A stretch of 64,000 nucleotides of DNA from Phylloscopus collybita. Its lineage: Eukaryota; Chordata; Aves; Passeriformes; Phylloscopidae. Both the position numbers and the translations under genes were made by a program. The stretch covers positions 10,268,001-10,332,000 of the forward strand of contig JAJNNQ010000026.1 of the NCBI GenBank assembly GCA_027886175.1, given 5' to 3'. The notes under the pieces were generated by a model that saw only the letters and a program-made list of their open reading frames with translations, did not search any database and was not told the DNA's origin. This document shows, one piece after another, positions 1 through 13,048 of this stretch (the stretch's first letter is position 1; each line of letters starts with the position of its first letter).

Positions 1-3000
1 GTGTGCAGCTCAGCATGGGACACAGAGAAGCAAGAGATTCTGCCCTGCACTGCTTTGGTCCTGAGCTGACCGAGTTGAACTCACCCTGTCGTTCATCACA
101 TGGAGCTCTCTGAGATTGGATCCCACAGGCTTTCATGCTGGCTCTGGGTTAACTGAGAGCAGACAAAGGCTTTATCTAAAAGCTACACCGACACCTCCTC
201 ATTGTGCCTTTGGGCTTGCCTCCTATTCCTCCTCCACAGTGGTCCTCTCCCTCTTGACTCCAAGGGGATGACAGTGGCAGATAGGAAAATAAGGGCATGT
301 TAGACGCCCGATGACAGTATCAACCCCACAGCATGCGGTGGGGGAGGAGAACAAGCTGTGGGATGACCCCCTAGGGTGAGCCACAGCAGAAACAAGAACC
401 TCTAACAGAGGATACTGCATGCTTGTTTCTTTGGTGGGGTAACTTACAGGTATTGTAAATGACAATATTCCTACATTCCAAAATGAGGTTCCCACTTTAC
501 AGGATCCAGACTGATGGGCTTGAAGGAGAGGATAAAATTTCCTCTACCTCACTGATCCACTGAGAGTTCTACCTGCCAAGGAATGAGAAAATCCAGTTAT
601 TCTTTCATAGGCATCTGCACCATTATGCTGTTTTGATATGAAACAGGTTGTAAGTATGCAAGGCTGCCAAATTTACTACAGAATTACTCTTAATTTCTCT
701 CAATGGAGACCATTTTCCTAAATGAGAACCTTGCAATTACTATGATATGAGCAGAAACTATCAAATTCCGTTGTGTTTACGCATCACAAAATGTCACTGC
801 AGTGGTAAAAAAACATTGCAATCTAAGCAATTATTAATTTTCATTTGCATTGGCTGCAATATTTTATATGTTACTTTACATTTGCACAAGTATTGCAGGA
901 AAAATTAGATTTGAATCTTAACTTCAGAGTACTATTTTCTTTGTAATTTTTGGAGCATGGAGGTTGCTAATTCACACTGTTGTGCATCTCTTTTGATAGC
1001 AGAGAGGCTCATTCATGTCACTGTCTTGTCTTGAATTTAAATTTAGATTGCTTATATGTGTTCATATTTTCAATTTATATTATTAGATCCACTCCTGCTC
1101 TATTCTTTGCTCATTAGGGACCTCTGAACACCAGCTTGAGGAAGTTCTGCTAAATGAATCTCATGTCCTTTGCAAGAGCTCTGTGAATGACATGTGTAAT
1201 TATCGACAATTAACAAGATGCTAATTATACCTTCAAATTATAATCCTACTGAGCAAAATAAAAATCCTTTATGGAAGAAAAAAATGTTAAAGGCACAACA
1301 TTATATTAAACCAAATGACAAAAAGTTTGGCAACTTCCAACGGTATAAATCAAACAAACTGCTGAACACATTGTGCAGCTTGCCAGAATGGCTCTCTGCC
1401 AATTAGCTTTTCCTTGCATATTCAATAAGCTGGAGGAGGGGAGTGGGCAGAAAAGTGAAGGAGGAAGAGAATTTCACTGGTGTGTCAGTCAGTAAAAAGA
1501 AGTCCGAAAGGCTGTAACTGTTTAAATAACTGCAGTGTGTGTTGTCTTACAGTTCCATCAAATTGACAGAAAGGGTTTGTCTGAAGGGTTTGAAGCTACA
1601 GCCACTTTAGCAAATCCTATGTTTGCAAGAAAAGTAGCAAGAAAAAGCTTCCCTGTGAACACATCTTGGATCCAGTGTTGTAAAATGCACACAATGCATT
1701 TGTTTGTTTTTTTTTTTTTTGTCAGCAGTTGGCATAGGCAGTTTTGGGTCTTTATCTGCACTCAGAGATGGAAATTCTTGCAAAAGTAATGCAGCTGGAA
1801 TTAAAACTCTAAGTTCACATGCTCTCAAATTTCGATAGATATGTTTACCTCTACAATTTAGCCTAAGTATCTTGTTCTTCAGTCATCCTGATTCAAGGCA
1901 GTCCTCAAGGACTTGTTCAGTTCTGTTACCAGACTAAAGTACTCACAAAATAAAAATACATGTCCAATCTCTTGAAAACTTAAAGCCAAAACAACCCAAA
2001 GCAAGCAATGAAAATACCATCCCCTCCCCGCCCCACCTCCCCCACCCCCCCCAAAAAAGGGGAAAAAAACCAGCCAAAACCAGCATTGGTTTAGTATTTA
2101 AAAAACAGTCCATCTCTACCACATGATAAAACAGAGATTTCAGGAACGGTGACAATTCCCTAACATGCCTGGGTTTTGTAATACTTTTATGGTAAAGGAT
2201 GTGATGTAACTTCAAGGGGAAAAAAATAATTTACAGAACCTTCCCAATAGCACAGAATTATCAATGGTCTGCCCTGCAAAAATGTCTGCAGTTTTGGGTA
2301 ATAAATGTCAGAGAGGGAAAGGACAGATTTTGCTGTCTATATCATTGTTCTTCTGCAAACACAGTGGGGCACCGTTTTGGGTTTTGTGGATTTTTTTGGT
2401 TTGCTTTGTTTTCCTATGGACAATTTCCAAAAAGCAGGAATTGTTTCTAACCACTCACTGAGGTGTATTAGGTGATCTGGTTGGCCAAAGTAGTGGTTGG
2501 GATAGGTGCCATGCGGCTTCTGGAACTGTTTTCAGGTAATGAAGAGTGATCTGCAAACACTCCAAGTGAACCCTTTGCAAGCATCTGACAGGCTGGAATT
2601 CACACACAGCTGATTTGCCAACCTCCACAAAAGGCTCATTAAAAAGTCGATTTGTTTCCAACAAGTACCCTATCCAACTGAAATTTTGAAATTCAGAAAT
2701 CCTTGAAAATTTTTAACTCCATTCTTCCTTTTACTAAGAGGAGTTTCTGAGCCAATGCCTAACTTTTTTAGTTATTTTAAAAAAACACTGCCTCCTTTTC
2801 TACTGTGTAAAAAGTTACAGCAAGTTATTTTTTTCTTAAGTGAAAATATAAACTACTCAGAAATTACTTCAGAAGACATGCCATCAGGAAAGCAATGGGA
2901 AGTTGGATGACAACATTTGTCATATTCCATCTGTACTTAACTTTTCATAACCTATCTTATCTAAACATGGGAAGGGAAGACATTGTTTAATTTAGGCCTC

Positions 3001-4760
3001 TTACTACAACCATTTAATAGTCATTAATTACTTTCGTCTCTATGAGAACACAGGGAAAAGGAGACTCATAATTAATCTAGATTTAAATATCCAAGAAAAA
3101 AGACATCCTGATCTGCCAGGACTGTATGCAGCACAGTAAAGAAGAATTCTATTTCTCTTCAATCCTCCACTGGAAACAGAAGGGGCTGATGACTGATGGT
3201 TGGCAACCAGGCTCTTTTCTGTACCACCCCACACAGGAATTTCTCTAAGACATGTTTAGTGTCTATTCTTTTTAAATCACTGTAATCATCAATGTAGTTT
3301 CCCAGAAGATGCTAAACTTTTCTTTACTTATCTTTGTTTGTTTGTTTGTTGTTAGATAGTCAGTCTATTCTTATGTGGTGTGCCTAGATTGATACTATGT
3401 TGCTATGGCTTTACAGACCTGTAAGAGAAAGGAGTATCCTATCTTGACTTATGAGACTGTGCCTCTAAATATTCAAGAAAGAGCAAATGCTCCTGCATCC
3501 TCTCCGTAGATAGAGAATGATTTTCCCTTCTAGACAGAACTGGTCAGTGTGTGAAGATGCTGAGCTGCTGAGCTGCTTTTGCAAAGAAAAAAAGTACTTT
3601 CCAGAAAGTCAAGTGTTCCCAGATGGCCTGACAACAAGCAAGTGCTATGAGCTCCTTAATCTCTTGTTCAAGAATTACCTGAGGAAGACCTATCAAAACT
3701 AGGACATTTAGAGTAGTACATTCCATACACAGGAGGTCTGAAAGCTTTAAATAATCTTTCCAAAAGAGGAGAAGGAAGCATAGGAAAGTAAAAAGTATGA
3801 GTGAGTTAAAATGTCAACAGAAAAATTTACTAATAGGAATTTGTAAACAGTTATTCAACTGAAACTAAATAAGTTTCTTCATAAATTCTATTTACAGAAA
3901 AAGGAAGTGTACATTATCCCCCCTAAAAAGGAAATTGATGTAAGAACATTAAAAAAAACAAAGAACAAACAAACAAACAACCTCCCCCCCCTCATTTGGT
4001 TAATTTAAGGAACTTCAGAAGAACAAGGAAAAAATGAAAATATAGTTACATATAATAACTTGGCAAGACATAAATTAAAATATTGGGCAGAAAATTTAAG
4101 AAAAGAAATTACACATCATCCTGCTGAACAACAACAACTAAAAAATCCCACTTCAACAAACTCCATCTACTAACAGAATAAAAATTGTATTACCAGGAAG
4201 ATTCATAGAAATAACATGAAATAATAGCATGAACCAACACAGCTTTAATTATACCACATAAAGTGTCAGGATACAATACAACAAAAAACTTAAACATGTT
4301 GTGCACTTTCCTATGATGATGTGTGGTGAGTTAAACACCCTTTCCTCCTTACCTTCTTGTTTAATTAGTACCTTTTATTTTTAAATTGCCAATAGATTTT
4401 CTCATTGCTTTATTACTTGTCCTACTATCGATATCCCTCTTTTCTAAAATATTTGTGTATTTAACCATCTAGTGAAGAATCACTAAGGAAATTTAGGGAT
4501 ATTTTTTTCCAGAAGGAAGTGTACTAAAGCAAGCCACCCTGGTCAAAGTACTGTTATAAATGTATAAATGTACTGTTATACTGTTATAAATGTAAGGATG
4601 AGTATAGGAGACAAGAAGGCACTTTTACAGAAGTGTCTGCCTAAATGACAGGGCAGTAAAGGAGCTATGTCAGATTTCCATCTGGAAAGCATCTTTGCAG
4701 AAAGTGTCTGGGGGTTCTATCAGTAACTGAGGTGATCACTTGACACTAGTGCAGTCTCAT
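1..4760. other. Intergenic or intronic unique sequence, no gene
   Basis: No coding region is supported here. The open frames are short (at most about 90 codons), start at arbitrary codons and show no domain. The first 500 bases are less AT-rich than the rest. The stretch contains a C-rich tract near 2.02 kb (listed separately), a short GTTT run near 3.34 kb and a cluster of TACTGTTATA-like repeats at about 4549-4595. I recognise no interspersed repeat before the CR1 copy that begins near 4.76 kb. Confidence 0.7.
2021..2052 (-). other. G-quadruplex-forming motif on the minus strand
   Basis: The plus strand carries runs of 4, 4, 4, 5 and 8 cytosines, separated by one to four bases, within 32 bases. 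The minus strand therefore has at least four G-runs of four or more with very short loops, which is the classic intramolecular G-quadruplex pattern. It is directly followed on the plus strand by A6-G4-A7, so the patch is sharply purine/pyrimidine asymmetric. The run pattern is read directly from the sequence; folding in vivo is inferred. No promoter or gene is visible beside it. Confidence 0.7.
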
Positions 4761-5341
4761 GGCAAACAGCCTCCTGGGATCTGCTGGGTGCAGCTTTGCC
4801 AGCAGATGAGGGAAGTGATCCTTGCCTTTTGGTCAGCACTGGTGAGACACATCTGGACTACTGGGCCCAGTTCTGGGCTTCCCAGTACAAGAGAGACATG
4901 AACACACAGAACATAGCCCAGCAAAGGGCCACACTTCTGGAAGGATTGAAGCATCTCTCCTGTGAGAAAGGGCTGAGAAAACAGGGACTATTCATCCTGG
5001 AGAAGAGACAACTCAGGAAGGACCTCATGATGGAGTGATGGTGGGGAGTAAAGAACAAAGAATCAGACTCTTCTTAGTGGGCCTCATTGATGGGACAAGA
5101 GGCAATGTGTAAAAACTGAAGTACAGGAGTATTTATAATGTTTTTAACTGAAAGTCTGGTCAAATGCTGGAAGAGGTTGCCAAAAGGTAATCTGGAGCCT
5201 TCCTCCTAGGACATGCTAAAAAAATGTCTGGACGTGGCTGGCTATGAGCAACTTGCTCTGGGTGACCCTGCTCAAAGAGAGGGATTGGATTAGATGATCT
5301 CCAGGGGTGCCTTCCTACATCAGCCATGCTGTGATTCTGTA
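4760..5341 (+). mobile_element. CR1 LINE, 5'-truncated 3' end
   Basis: This is the 3' portion of a CR1 non-LTR retrotransposon in plus orientation. Frame +2 still reads a degraded C-terminus of the CR1 ORF2 reverse-transcriptase protein: the stretch THLDYWAQFWASQYKRDM, around 4850-4905, corresponds to the conserved CR1 block HLEYxxQFWAPQYKKDM. A frame resembling LSCEKGLRKQGLFILEKRQL follows, where the family has LSYEERLRELGLFSLEKRRL. Downstream are the usual untranslated segments (GGTTGCC, GATGATCTCCAGGGGTGCCTTC), and the copy ends in a single CTGTGATTCTGTAAT tail. It begins abruptly near 4.76 kb, as CR1 copies usually do after incomplete reverse transcription. The 5' edge is uncertain by about 20 bases. 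It cannot move by itself. Confidence 0.92.
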
Positions 5342-8300
5342 ATTGTGAGTTGAAAATCAGAGGGACTTAAAGAAGACAAAATCCTACTAGGTCAACTTGT
5401 CTTTGCATGGGTACATAGGTAAGCTTACCCAAAGAGTAATCAACTGTAAAGGACTTTAACAAGTTTCTTGCTTTTGTGGAGCCTTTCAATTCACAGAGCT
5501 GTGAGATAGCAGGCTAGAAATTAATACAGCCACTTTTCATAAGTCTGAAAAACCAGCTGCCTGCTTGAGGTGGGTTGGGTAGATTGAATTTCTTTTCAGA
5601 TATTGTAATCACAAACTACCATGTGAAAACTAATAGCATGTTATTGTTAATCTTGAAAAGACACAAGCAGCAAGGGAAAGTGAAAAAGAAAGAAGAAAAC
5701 ATACACTCATGATGAATCCAAAAAGTGTAGATGAGTGATAGAAAAAAATCATACTACTTTTTTTGTCTCAGAGTAACCCTTTATATTCATTGAAAAAGGC
5801 TGGAGAAAAGGTAGGTTTGTGATAATTCAGAGTTCATAGAGGTGACTCATCCACCTATCTACGTTATCAAGACAGAAAACAGGCGTACCCTCTTTAATGC
5901 CAGCTTGCAAGCACTGTATGCAAACAAGGAAACTTTTACTTATGAAAGGGTCATATAGTCATAACTTAAGATAACCAGGTCTAATCCAGTAATTGTAGAA
6001 GCAATCTTTCTAACCTTTCTTCATCAATTTCAGAACTGATCTTCAAAACAGGTCTATTACTGCACCTTATTACCTGCCTAGTGAATGTTTTTCAGCAGCA
6101 GGAGAAGGACAAAGACATTTGGTTTTATCTTCAGTGTGGCTGATGTCAAACAGTTTGGTAAACCAGACTCACCAGACTTCATTCTCATTATGATGGATGT
6201 ATTTAATTGGATATATTTTTATTTTTCTGTTCTGTTTCTCACCATAAAAGTGGTATATTTGCAGTCATTTCTAGTAATTAATGACTGCTCTTTCCTTGTT
6301 TATGGAAACTCAGTTCTTCCTTATTAACAGAACTCCTGAGGTTACATGTTAGGAACATTGGTTGGCAGCTTATGCAGAGTAAGCTGTCTGGCATCCCACT
6401 TCTTATTTGCAGCAGACAGCTTCTCCTTCTCTGGTTTGATCTGGATTTTGGGGAATGCTTGGGTGGAATTTGCTCCAGCTCCTCCTTGCAATCTTGCAGC
6501 AGGATTAAGCATGTCATTCTCCTAGGCTCAGTTCTGTAAACACTCAAGCATCTGTTTAACACTTGTGCGCAGTTCCACTGAGACCCACAAGTAAAGTCAA
6601 AGGGACAGAGGATCAGGGTGTGATTTAGAAGGGGAGTGTATAAAATGGTTGTTTAGATCCCCATCTATTTTAGCAGGGGTAGGTGTCGATTTATGCTTCT
6701 TCTGAGTGGTCTTGTGAATTCTTTTCTCCCTTCCAGCACTTTAGGTGCTAAATTAAATACAGAATATTTTCCACTTTTACACTGAGAGCTATATTAACTA
6801 CCTTGCATAAACAACTAATTAAGCTAAGTGAACTGAGTAGCGGATTTTTCTATATAGGGAAGTAACTGGTAAATTCAAAATAGAAAGAGAAAAATCCTGA
6901 TTTTCTGGTTTTTGAAAGAATATTTCACCCTCAGACAAAGGAAGGGTTCAGTGGAAAATAGCCAGACTACTTACTCAGTCATATGAACTTCTGCAGTGAC
7001 TGCTGTGTAATCTACTGCTGGCCGAACCAGGAAAAAGCATTGACCACTAAGAATCAGATATCAATTATCTCTCTCTGTATGCAAACACCACATGTAACAT
7101 TCCTCTGTCTCGGCATCTTTTTCTCTCCCTTTGCAAACAGTGTTTCTCCTCACTGCTCCTTCATTTCCGCATGCACACGCATACACCCGCACGTATTTTC
7201 CCATCTGTACGTACACCAACAGCCAGACCTGCTTGGACTTCTAGTTCAGCAGTGCTATCTTCATCTCACAGAATTCACTGTGAAGCCTTCACCAGTGGAC
7301 TATCCTGGCACAATATTTAACTGGCATAGAATCAAGAGAAAGTACAGAAAGAAATGCCAGGTCAAGTAGTACAACAAAGAAATGTTGTCTGCAGACATAA
7401 TTCTGAATCTGCTAGTGCCTGAAGAGCTGAATTGAGTAAAAAAAAAGTAAAGAAAAATTGGGAAAATAGTAATACATAGTGATTTTTTAAAGAATAGCAA
7501 GGAAGATTAAAGGAAATACTTTGAAAATACAAAAATACATAAATATCATAGGTAAGGGTAACGTATTTCTTAGCATATGAACATATGAACAACATTATAC
7601 GGCACCAAAGCTAATGGCGTAATTTAAATTATTTCTGAAATGTCCAAGGTGATGAAGGAAGCTTAATATACTGGAATACTAAAAAAAAAAAAATAGAAGC
7701 AGACTGTTAAATAAACTTTGCAATGTACATACATATACACTCGCAGTCTCATCTGTTCTACTTAAAAACATCCTTTCATCTCTAACAAGAAATACCTGTG
7801 TAGTTCCTCAAATTTCTCAAAATGCTATTCAAAGACACCCGCTTTGAAGTTTGCCCTAGCCAAGTGAAGACAGCTAATAACTTAGCCACCAGAAAGATAA
7901 ACATGAGGTCAGAACAAAGAGTGTACATTTTTTTAAAGGAAATGGATATGAGGCTTGCACGAGGTTATATGCTGAAATTAAAGGCTTTTTATTATCAAGT
8001 TGAGGGAGCTGAAAATAGCTATGGGTACTGTAATGTTTAGGTGGTAAGTTGTGTAAACTGATGTTGGTTAATGCTGGCTCCACAAGTGGTTTCCTTGATT
8101 TGAGATGATTGTGCTGATGGGAAGTGCACTTGAGCAGCCTAACTGTAAGTGCAGAATTTTGGGGGATTTTGGGGTTTCTTAAGGTTATTTGTCCTTCTTT
8201 TAAGTTTAGAGAAAGTATTTCTCATGTCTCAGTTTTTAAGCTCCTGATTTCCACATGAAGCCTTCCTGTACGCCTACTACGTTCCTTCCCCTTCTACTTG

Positions 8301-9820
8301 AAGTTACATCCCTTTCCCCTCTGCCTTGAGCAGTTTCCTTTCCTCATAAACTGCTCCTCTGACACCATCCCTCCCTATTGTCATGATTCATCTTTCTCTG
8401 TGTAACTTCTATCCACTAAAAATATGCAGAGCTCCACATGGTCTTTCCTTGCTGGCTGTATTCCACCCATTGTAGATGCCACAAAATAAAGAATGGCAGG
8501 TAGAATTTGAGCATTAGAGAATCATGGGGAGAGGGAGAAAGAAGCTTGAAAAAGGGAGTAACAGTGTGAAAAGTGGAAGTTGGCAACGGGAGGAGATCTT
8601 TAACCTGTAGGAAACTATCAGGTTGTAGAAAAGGTTTCTTCTGTGTACAAAATACTCCTGCCACCACCCAGTTACCAAAAATATTTTTTTCAAGAAATAC
8701 CAAAAAAAAATTAAATTCCTGAATACTTAATTCCTCTACCACACCATCCACTTGAGGGCATGATCTAGGATGAAGAAAGATTAGGCAGTCTTTTATTAGA
8801 ACATTGACCACAAACCACCCTTGCCAGCTTTCAAACCTTCAAAGAGTTGTAATATTTTACTCATCAAAGTGATTTCCAGGCTATACTTTACTGCACTTAT
8901 TTCAATTACAGTAAATCCTAGTAACCTCAGCTTGCCAAAGATTAATACTCAATTACTTATATATTGTTTACATTGATAAAATGCCTGTTACTGTATTTCC
9001 TCAATAAACAGAAGAAAAAATGGCTTTTGGGAGGTTGCCTTAGTCTGTCAAGTCAATATAAATGTGGGATATTTTAAGGCTGTTTATACTTGATATCATC
9101 TCTTCTATAAGAGATATGTCTTAGTTCTATTTTTAAGTGAGGTTTATACTATAATCTTAAGTACTTTAAAAATATGCTGCTGGAAGTTATCTGGCAGCTT
9201 GTACAAAGTCATCTACTATTAAAACATAAGTTGCTGTTCAGAATAACTTGCTTTCTTAACAAAATGTCCAAGAATTCTTATTCTCAATATTTCAAATACA
9301 AATTTCACATACAGTAAAGTTATTATTGGAGTTTAGAGCCTTAACAAGTTCTTATTGAGTCAAACATTTCTAGAAAGAGTGATCCTGAAAACACATCCAA
9401 TGTTTAAGTAGTGTACCAGCAGGTGCCTTTGTAATTAAATCTCTTCATTCTTTAATCACTAGAGTCAATCTCTGGAAGCTGTTCTGTAATCATAAAAAAA
9501 TAGGAATATAGGCAAATGTTTAAGCATAGGTTTTCTTGAAGTGCAAAATCGGGCTATGATAAATCTGGTTTAAAGTTGAATGCCACCAATGTGAGGTGGG
9601 GGAGTCTATAATGTATTATCTTTGCTTTAGCACAGAAGCATTTACAGAAATAGGTCAACATGATAAAAAAGATGCTGTGATCCTCCCAGAGAAACAGTCC
9701 ACTCTGAAACATAAAAGAAAAAATAACAAGGTACTTCCTTTGTGCTCTGTACATACACCTCCTGTTAATAAGCCAGAGCATTGTCTGAATTCTAGACATG
9801 AGCATTACAGCTGCCCTGAT
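5342..9820. other. Unique AT-rich sequence, no gene
   Basis: No supported gene. The longest open frames (128 codons at 6983-7369 plus, 131 codons at 8416-8811 minus) have unstructured, Cys/Ser/Phe/Leu-rich translations, no recognisable domain and no convincing splice context. A small CpG cluster lies at about 7166-7213. An A13 run occurs near 7681. I recognise no mobile element. Confidence 0.65.
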
Positions 9821-9823
9821 TAT

Positions 9824-9860
9824 TTCTTTTTTTTCTTTTTTTCCTTTTTTTCTTTTTTTC
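9824..9860. repeat. T-rich TTTC-type low-complexity tract
   Basis: About 37 bases of T runs broken by single or paired C. It is a polypyrimidine low-complexity tract with no associated retrotransposon end that I can see. Confidence 0.85.
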
Positions 9861-10837
9861 TATAAGGAGAACATGTACTAGCCTCAGTGCTTCCACAACA
9901 TCTTTGATCAAAGATTTATACATGCACAGAGAGCAAGAATATTAGAATTATTTCTCTTTGAGACTGGGAGTATGGGACTGGACAGGACATTAACATTTCA
10001 AGCCAAAGACATCCAAACACAGGTCAAGTTAGATGTAGTTTGAATTCCAAAAGCCACAAAACAGCCTGTTCAGCAATAAGTGGGGAAAAAAGAGTGTCTC
10101 TGATGTAATCTGATATTGTTACTAAGTAGAACCCCCCGCTCTCTGAATAAGTACTGTTGATATTGTGACACGAACTGACAAAAGCCAGAAAACTCAGCAA
10201 TACACTGACACCTCGTACTTTGCTCATGGTTTTGTGAAGAGAAGGGGAAACAGATACCAAAACATGAGATGAAGGCACTAGCAATCAGCAATCATCTAGT
10301 TTTCTGGCTCTTGCTCAGTTTGCATCACAAATTTAATGTTTTTTAAACACAAGCTTCACTGTAGTGTAACTTGAAGGAAAGAAGACATTATGAAGCAAAC
10401 ATGCTCGCATTGCCTGTAAGACTGAAATAATAATTTTTACAAATAGAAAATCAAGTAATTTAAAAGGAATGTTAATTTTCCAGTTCCACCCTCGGAGTAA
10501 ATTCACTTATTATACAAACACTACTTGCTAGGCTTGCTTCTTATGCTACCTTATTGTATAAAAGGCAATTATACATTTTGGTACAGGGTCAAAACTTTCT
10601 ATACTTACATTATTTCCCAAGTTATAATGGTTTCTGTGGACATGATATGGTTCATTTATAAGAATATTGGTTAGTTCCTGAGTTAATTGATTGTATTGAA
10701 TACAATGTATTGCACTAATCCAGCTGTCCCATGTTCATGTTAAGCCATAGAGAAGATGTGTACTACAAAAAGTAAACTAACTTGCTCATTTCCATTCTGT
10801 TCCTACACCAGCCTCCCCCTTCCAAATTCCTAGACAT

Positions 10838-10891
10838 GCCTACTGTAAGCATGAAAGCTGTAAGCCTACTGTATACATGAAATATTTGTAA
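10838..10891. repeat. Tandem duplication, unit about 26 bp, two copies
   Basis: The unit beginning gcctactgtaagcatgaaa at 10838 is repeated from 10864 as gcctactgtatacatgaaa, with a few substitutions. It is a local slippage or duplication product; no function is implied. Confidence 0.75.
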
Positions 10892-11835
10892 TAAGCTTGC
10901 ACTTTATTTAGCTCTATGGGAAAAAAAATCCTATTTCACATAATCTAAGTGATGTTTTAACACATGCCACATTAAAAAATAAAAAAAAGAAATCACTTCT
11001 CTTTTATAAGTATCAGCTAGAAAATTACCTAGTTTGTCAGATAAATACACTCTACACAAATTTCAATCTACACAAATTTAAGAGTTTTCCTCTGTCTCCC
11101 TAGACAAACCTCTCAGTGATACTGCCATATATCCCTGCTGTATTTCTCTACCCACAGCTGATTACCTTTGCTTGTACTAGATTATAGTGGGGCAGGTGAA
11201 GGGTTTGACCTCTGCTATTGGCCTCATTCATACACCGTCTTGTTCAGGCACAGCTAGCATTCTCCCAGACACACTCATGCACCATTTGGGCAACAGAAGG
11301 GGCCTGGCATCGTTCCCAGTGGGCATTTTGGAGGGGACTACCCATTTTTTTGACCAAGAGGAATTCAACTCATACATGCCAACAGTATAGTACAATTTTT
11401 TTAAAGCCAGAAAGGTGCATTCCACTTCACAGTACAGATCTAACTTAACTTATTTATGATCCATCCATACAGTATTCTTTTCTTTGCCTCAAACACCACA
11501 CCTGAAGTGGCAAGAAAGCATCATTGGTGATTTTCTGTTATCTCATTACAGAATTTATATACTCTAAATTCTTTTTCTGTATTCCATGATTCTACATAAT
11601 TGAACAAATAGCTAAGTTAGATGATATAGCTCATGTAATATGATGATGGAGAAAATCTCCTTAGATTTGCCTCAGGAAGGCACTTTGAGAAGTCATCTGG
11701 CTCAAAGCAAGTGAACTTTGAAGCCACAACTTTCTTCCTAAGATGCTGCTATGATTCTGTCATTATTTATGGATTAAAAAAGAAAGTATTTTTATTCTGC
11801 TTGAAAATGTCCAAACAAATTTCACTACCAAACAG

Positions 11836-11867
11836 TAAACATTAATCATGTTTAAACATTAATCATG
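11836..11867. repeat. Perfect 15-bp direct repeat
   Basis: taaacattaatcatg occurs at 11836-11850 and 11853-11867, with only two T residues between the copies. Each copy contains a TAAT homeodomain core, which is common in AT-rich DNA. Confidence 0.85.
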
Positions 11868-12062
11868 AATCCTTTTACATTAGGATAGATTAATTGCTTC
11901 AAAGCATGTATGTGCTAAAACCTCTAAGTTAAGAAGAGAGGTACAAAACCACCCAGCTGATAGCAGGGCTCATAGAAGGGCCAGAAAAGACCTTTGGGCC
12001 TGAATTGCCTTAATGTAAAAATGTTCTTTTGGTATTTTCCAAAAAAGCACTTGATCTGAAGA

Positions 12063-12096
12063 TAACAAAAAACAAAACAAAACAAAAAACAAAAAA

Positions 12097-12135
<39 letters not shown>

Positions 12136-12143
12136 AAAAAAAA
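12063..12143. repeat. CAAAA-type repeat followed by an A36 homopolymer
   Basis: Several caaaa/caaaaa units (about 12065-12097) run into 36 uninterrupted A residues at 12098-12133, then aacc and a further A-rich stretch to about 12143. The upstream flank (11940-12060) resembles no transcript or retroposon that I recognise, and no target-site duplication is apparent, so I do not call it a processed pseudogene. Confidence 0.9.
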
Positions 12144-13018
12144 CACCACAGTAGAGGAGCAGTATCTGAGGGAGTCACATGAGATGTGTTCCTTCACACA
12201 GGAAGGACACCAGGTACTCTGAGGGAGAATACTTGCAGGAGCTGTTCTTGGCTGATACTGTAAATGCACAATTGTCCTTCATACTGTCTAATGCTATTCA
12301 AAATTCCAACAGGACATTGATGCAAAATACAGAACTAATAATTATTTCCTCAAAATCAAATAAATTCTCATATGAGAAAAAATGTATTTCAAAGAGAGCT
12401 GCAAATTTTGGTTTAAAAAGGTTCTTCTAAGAACAAAATATTTTCCAACCACCAAAGGTGTTGAATGCAGTGGAAAGAGAGTTTACCTAATGTCGGTTCT
12501 CAATATAATACTGAGAAACACAATTCCTCAGACCTTTTATTTACAGAAACAGGTGCCAAGAAGTTAATGAAATTCATGAAAACCCAGTTATACACAGATC
12601 ATAAAATTAGACAGATGTTAGAAACATTTAAATTACAATTTTCAAAGTGGAATGACAGCAAGACATCTGAAGATGCAAAGCACTGTAGATGTTGCTAAAT
12701 GCAATTATATTCAAAATTATGTCTTTTTACTTTCTTATGCTGCCTCCAGCACTCTCACAGTAGAATATTTCACATGCTTTTGCTTTTTTATTTCCCACTT
12801 TGTCCCAAGAGAAACAGCTTGATTGGTATGTAGTCTGGGTATCTGTTGTTTCTTGTGAACAATTTATTGTTGAGCAATAAGGTTGAAGAAACTAGCTCTT
12901 AATTTGAATCAGAAAGAAGATTTGCAAGCACTTGTAGCTCACAGAACAAGGGATTTCAAGGCCTATGAAAAGTCTATGGAGACTTCACTGGCATCACAAA
13001 AATGTTCCAAATAATTCA

Positions 13019-13048
13019 GTGTATGTGTGTATGTGTGTGAGTGTGTGC
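13019..13048. repeat. Imperfect (GT)n microsatellite
   Basis: About 30 bases of alternating gtgtatgtgtgt/gtgagtgtgtg, an imperfect dinucleotide repeat. Confidence 0.85.

Larger units (their letters stand above)
9861..12060. other. Unique AT-rich sequence with two short duplications, no gene
   Basis: No supported gene; open frames are under 90 codons and overlap one another on both strands (for example 11187-11448). Two local direct repeats are visible: a 26-base unit at 10838-10891, and a perfect 15-mer (taaacattaatcatg) at 11836-11850 and again at 11853-11867. A 13-base repeat, tctacacaaattt, also occurs twice around 11051-11078. Confidence 0.65.

Noticed and set aside
6983..7369. 128-codon plus-strand open frame
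   Set aside because: Cys/His/Ser/Phe-rich with no ordered motif; crosses a CpG cluster but has no sign of coding constraint.
8416..8811. 131-codon minus-strand open frame
   Set aside because: No recognisable domain, Phe/Leu/Ser-rich translation typical of AT-rich DNA, no exon context.
12098..12133. A36 tract as the tail of a processed pseudogene or SINE
   Set aside because: No transcript-like body upstream, no polyadenylation signal at the right place and no target-site duplication found.
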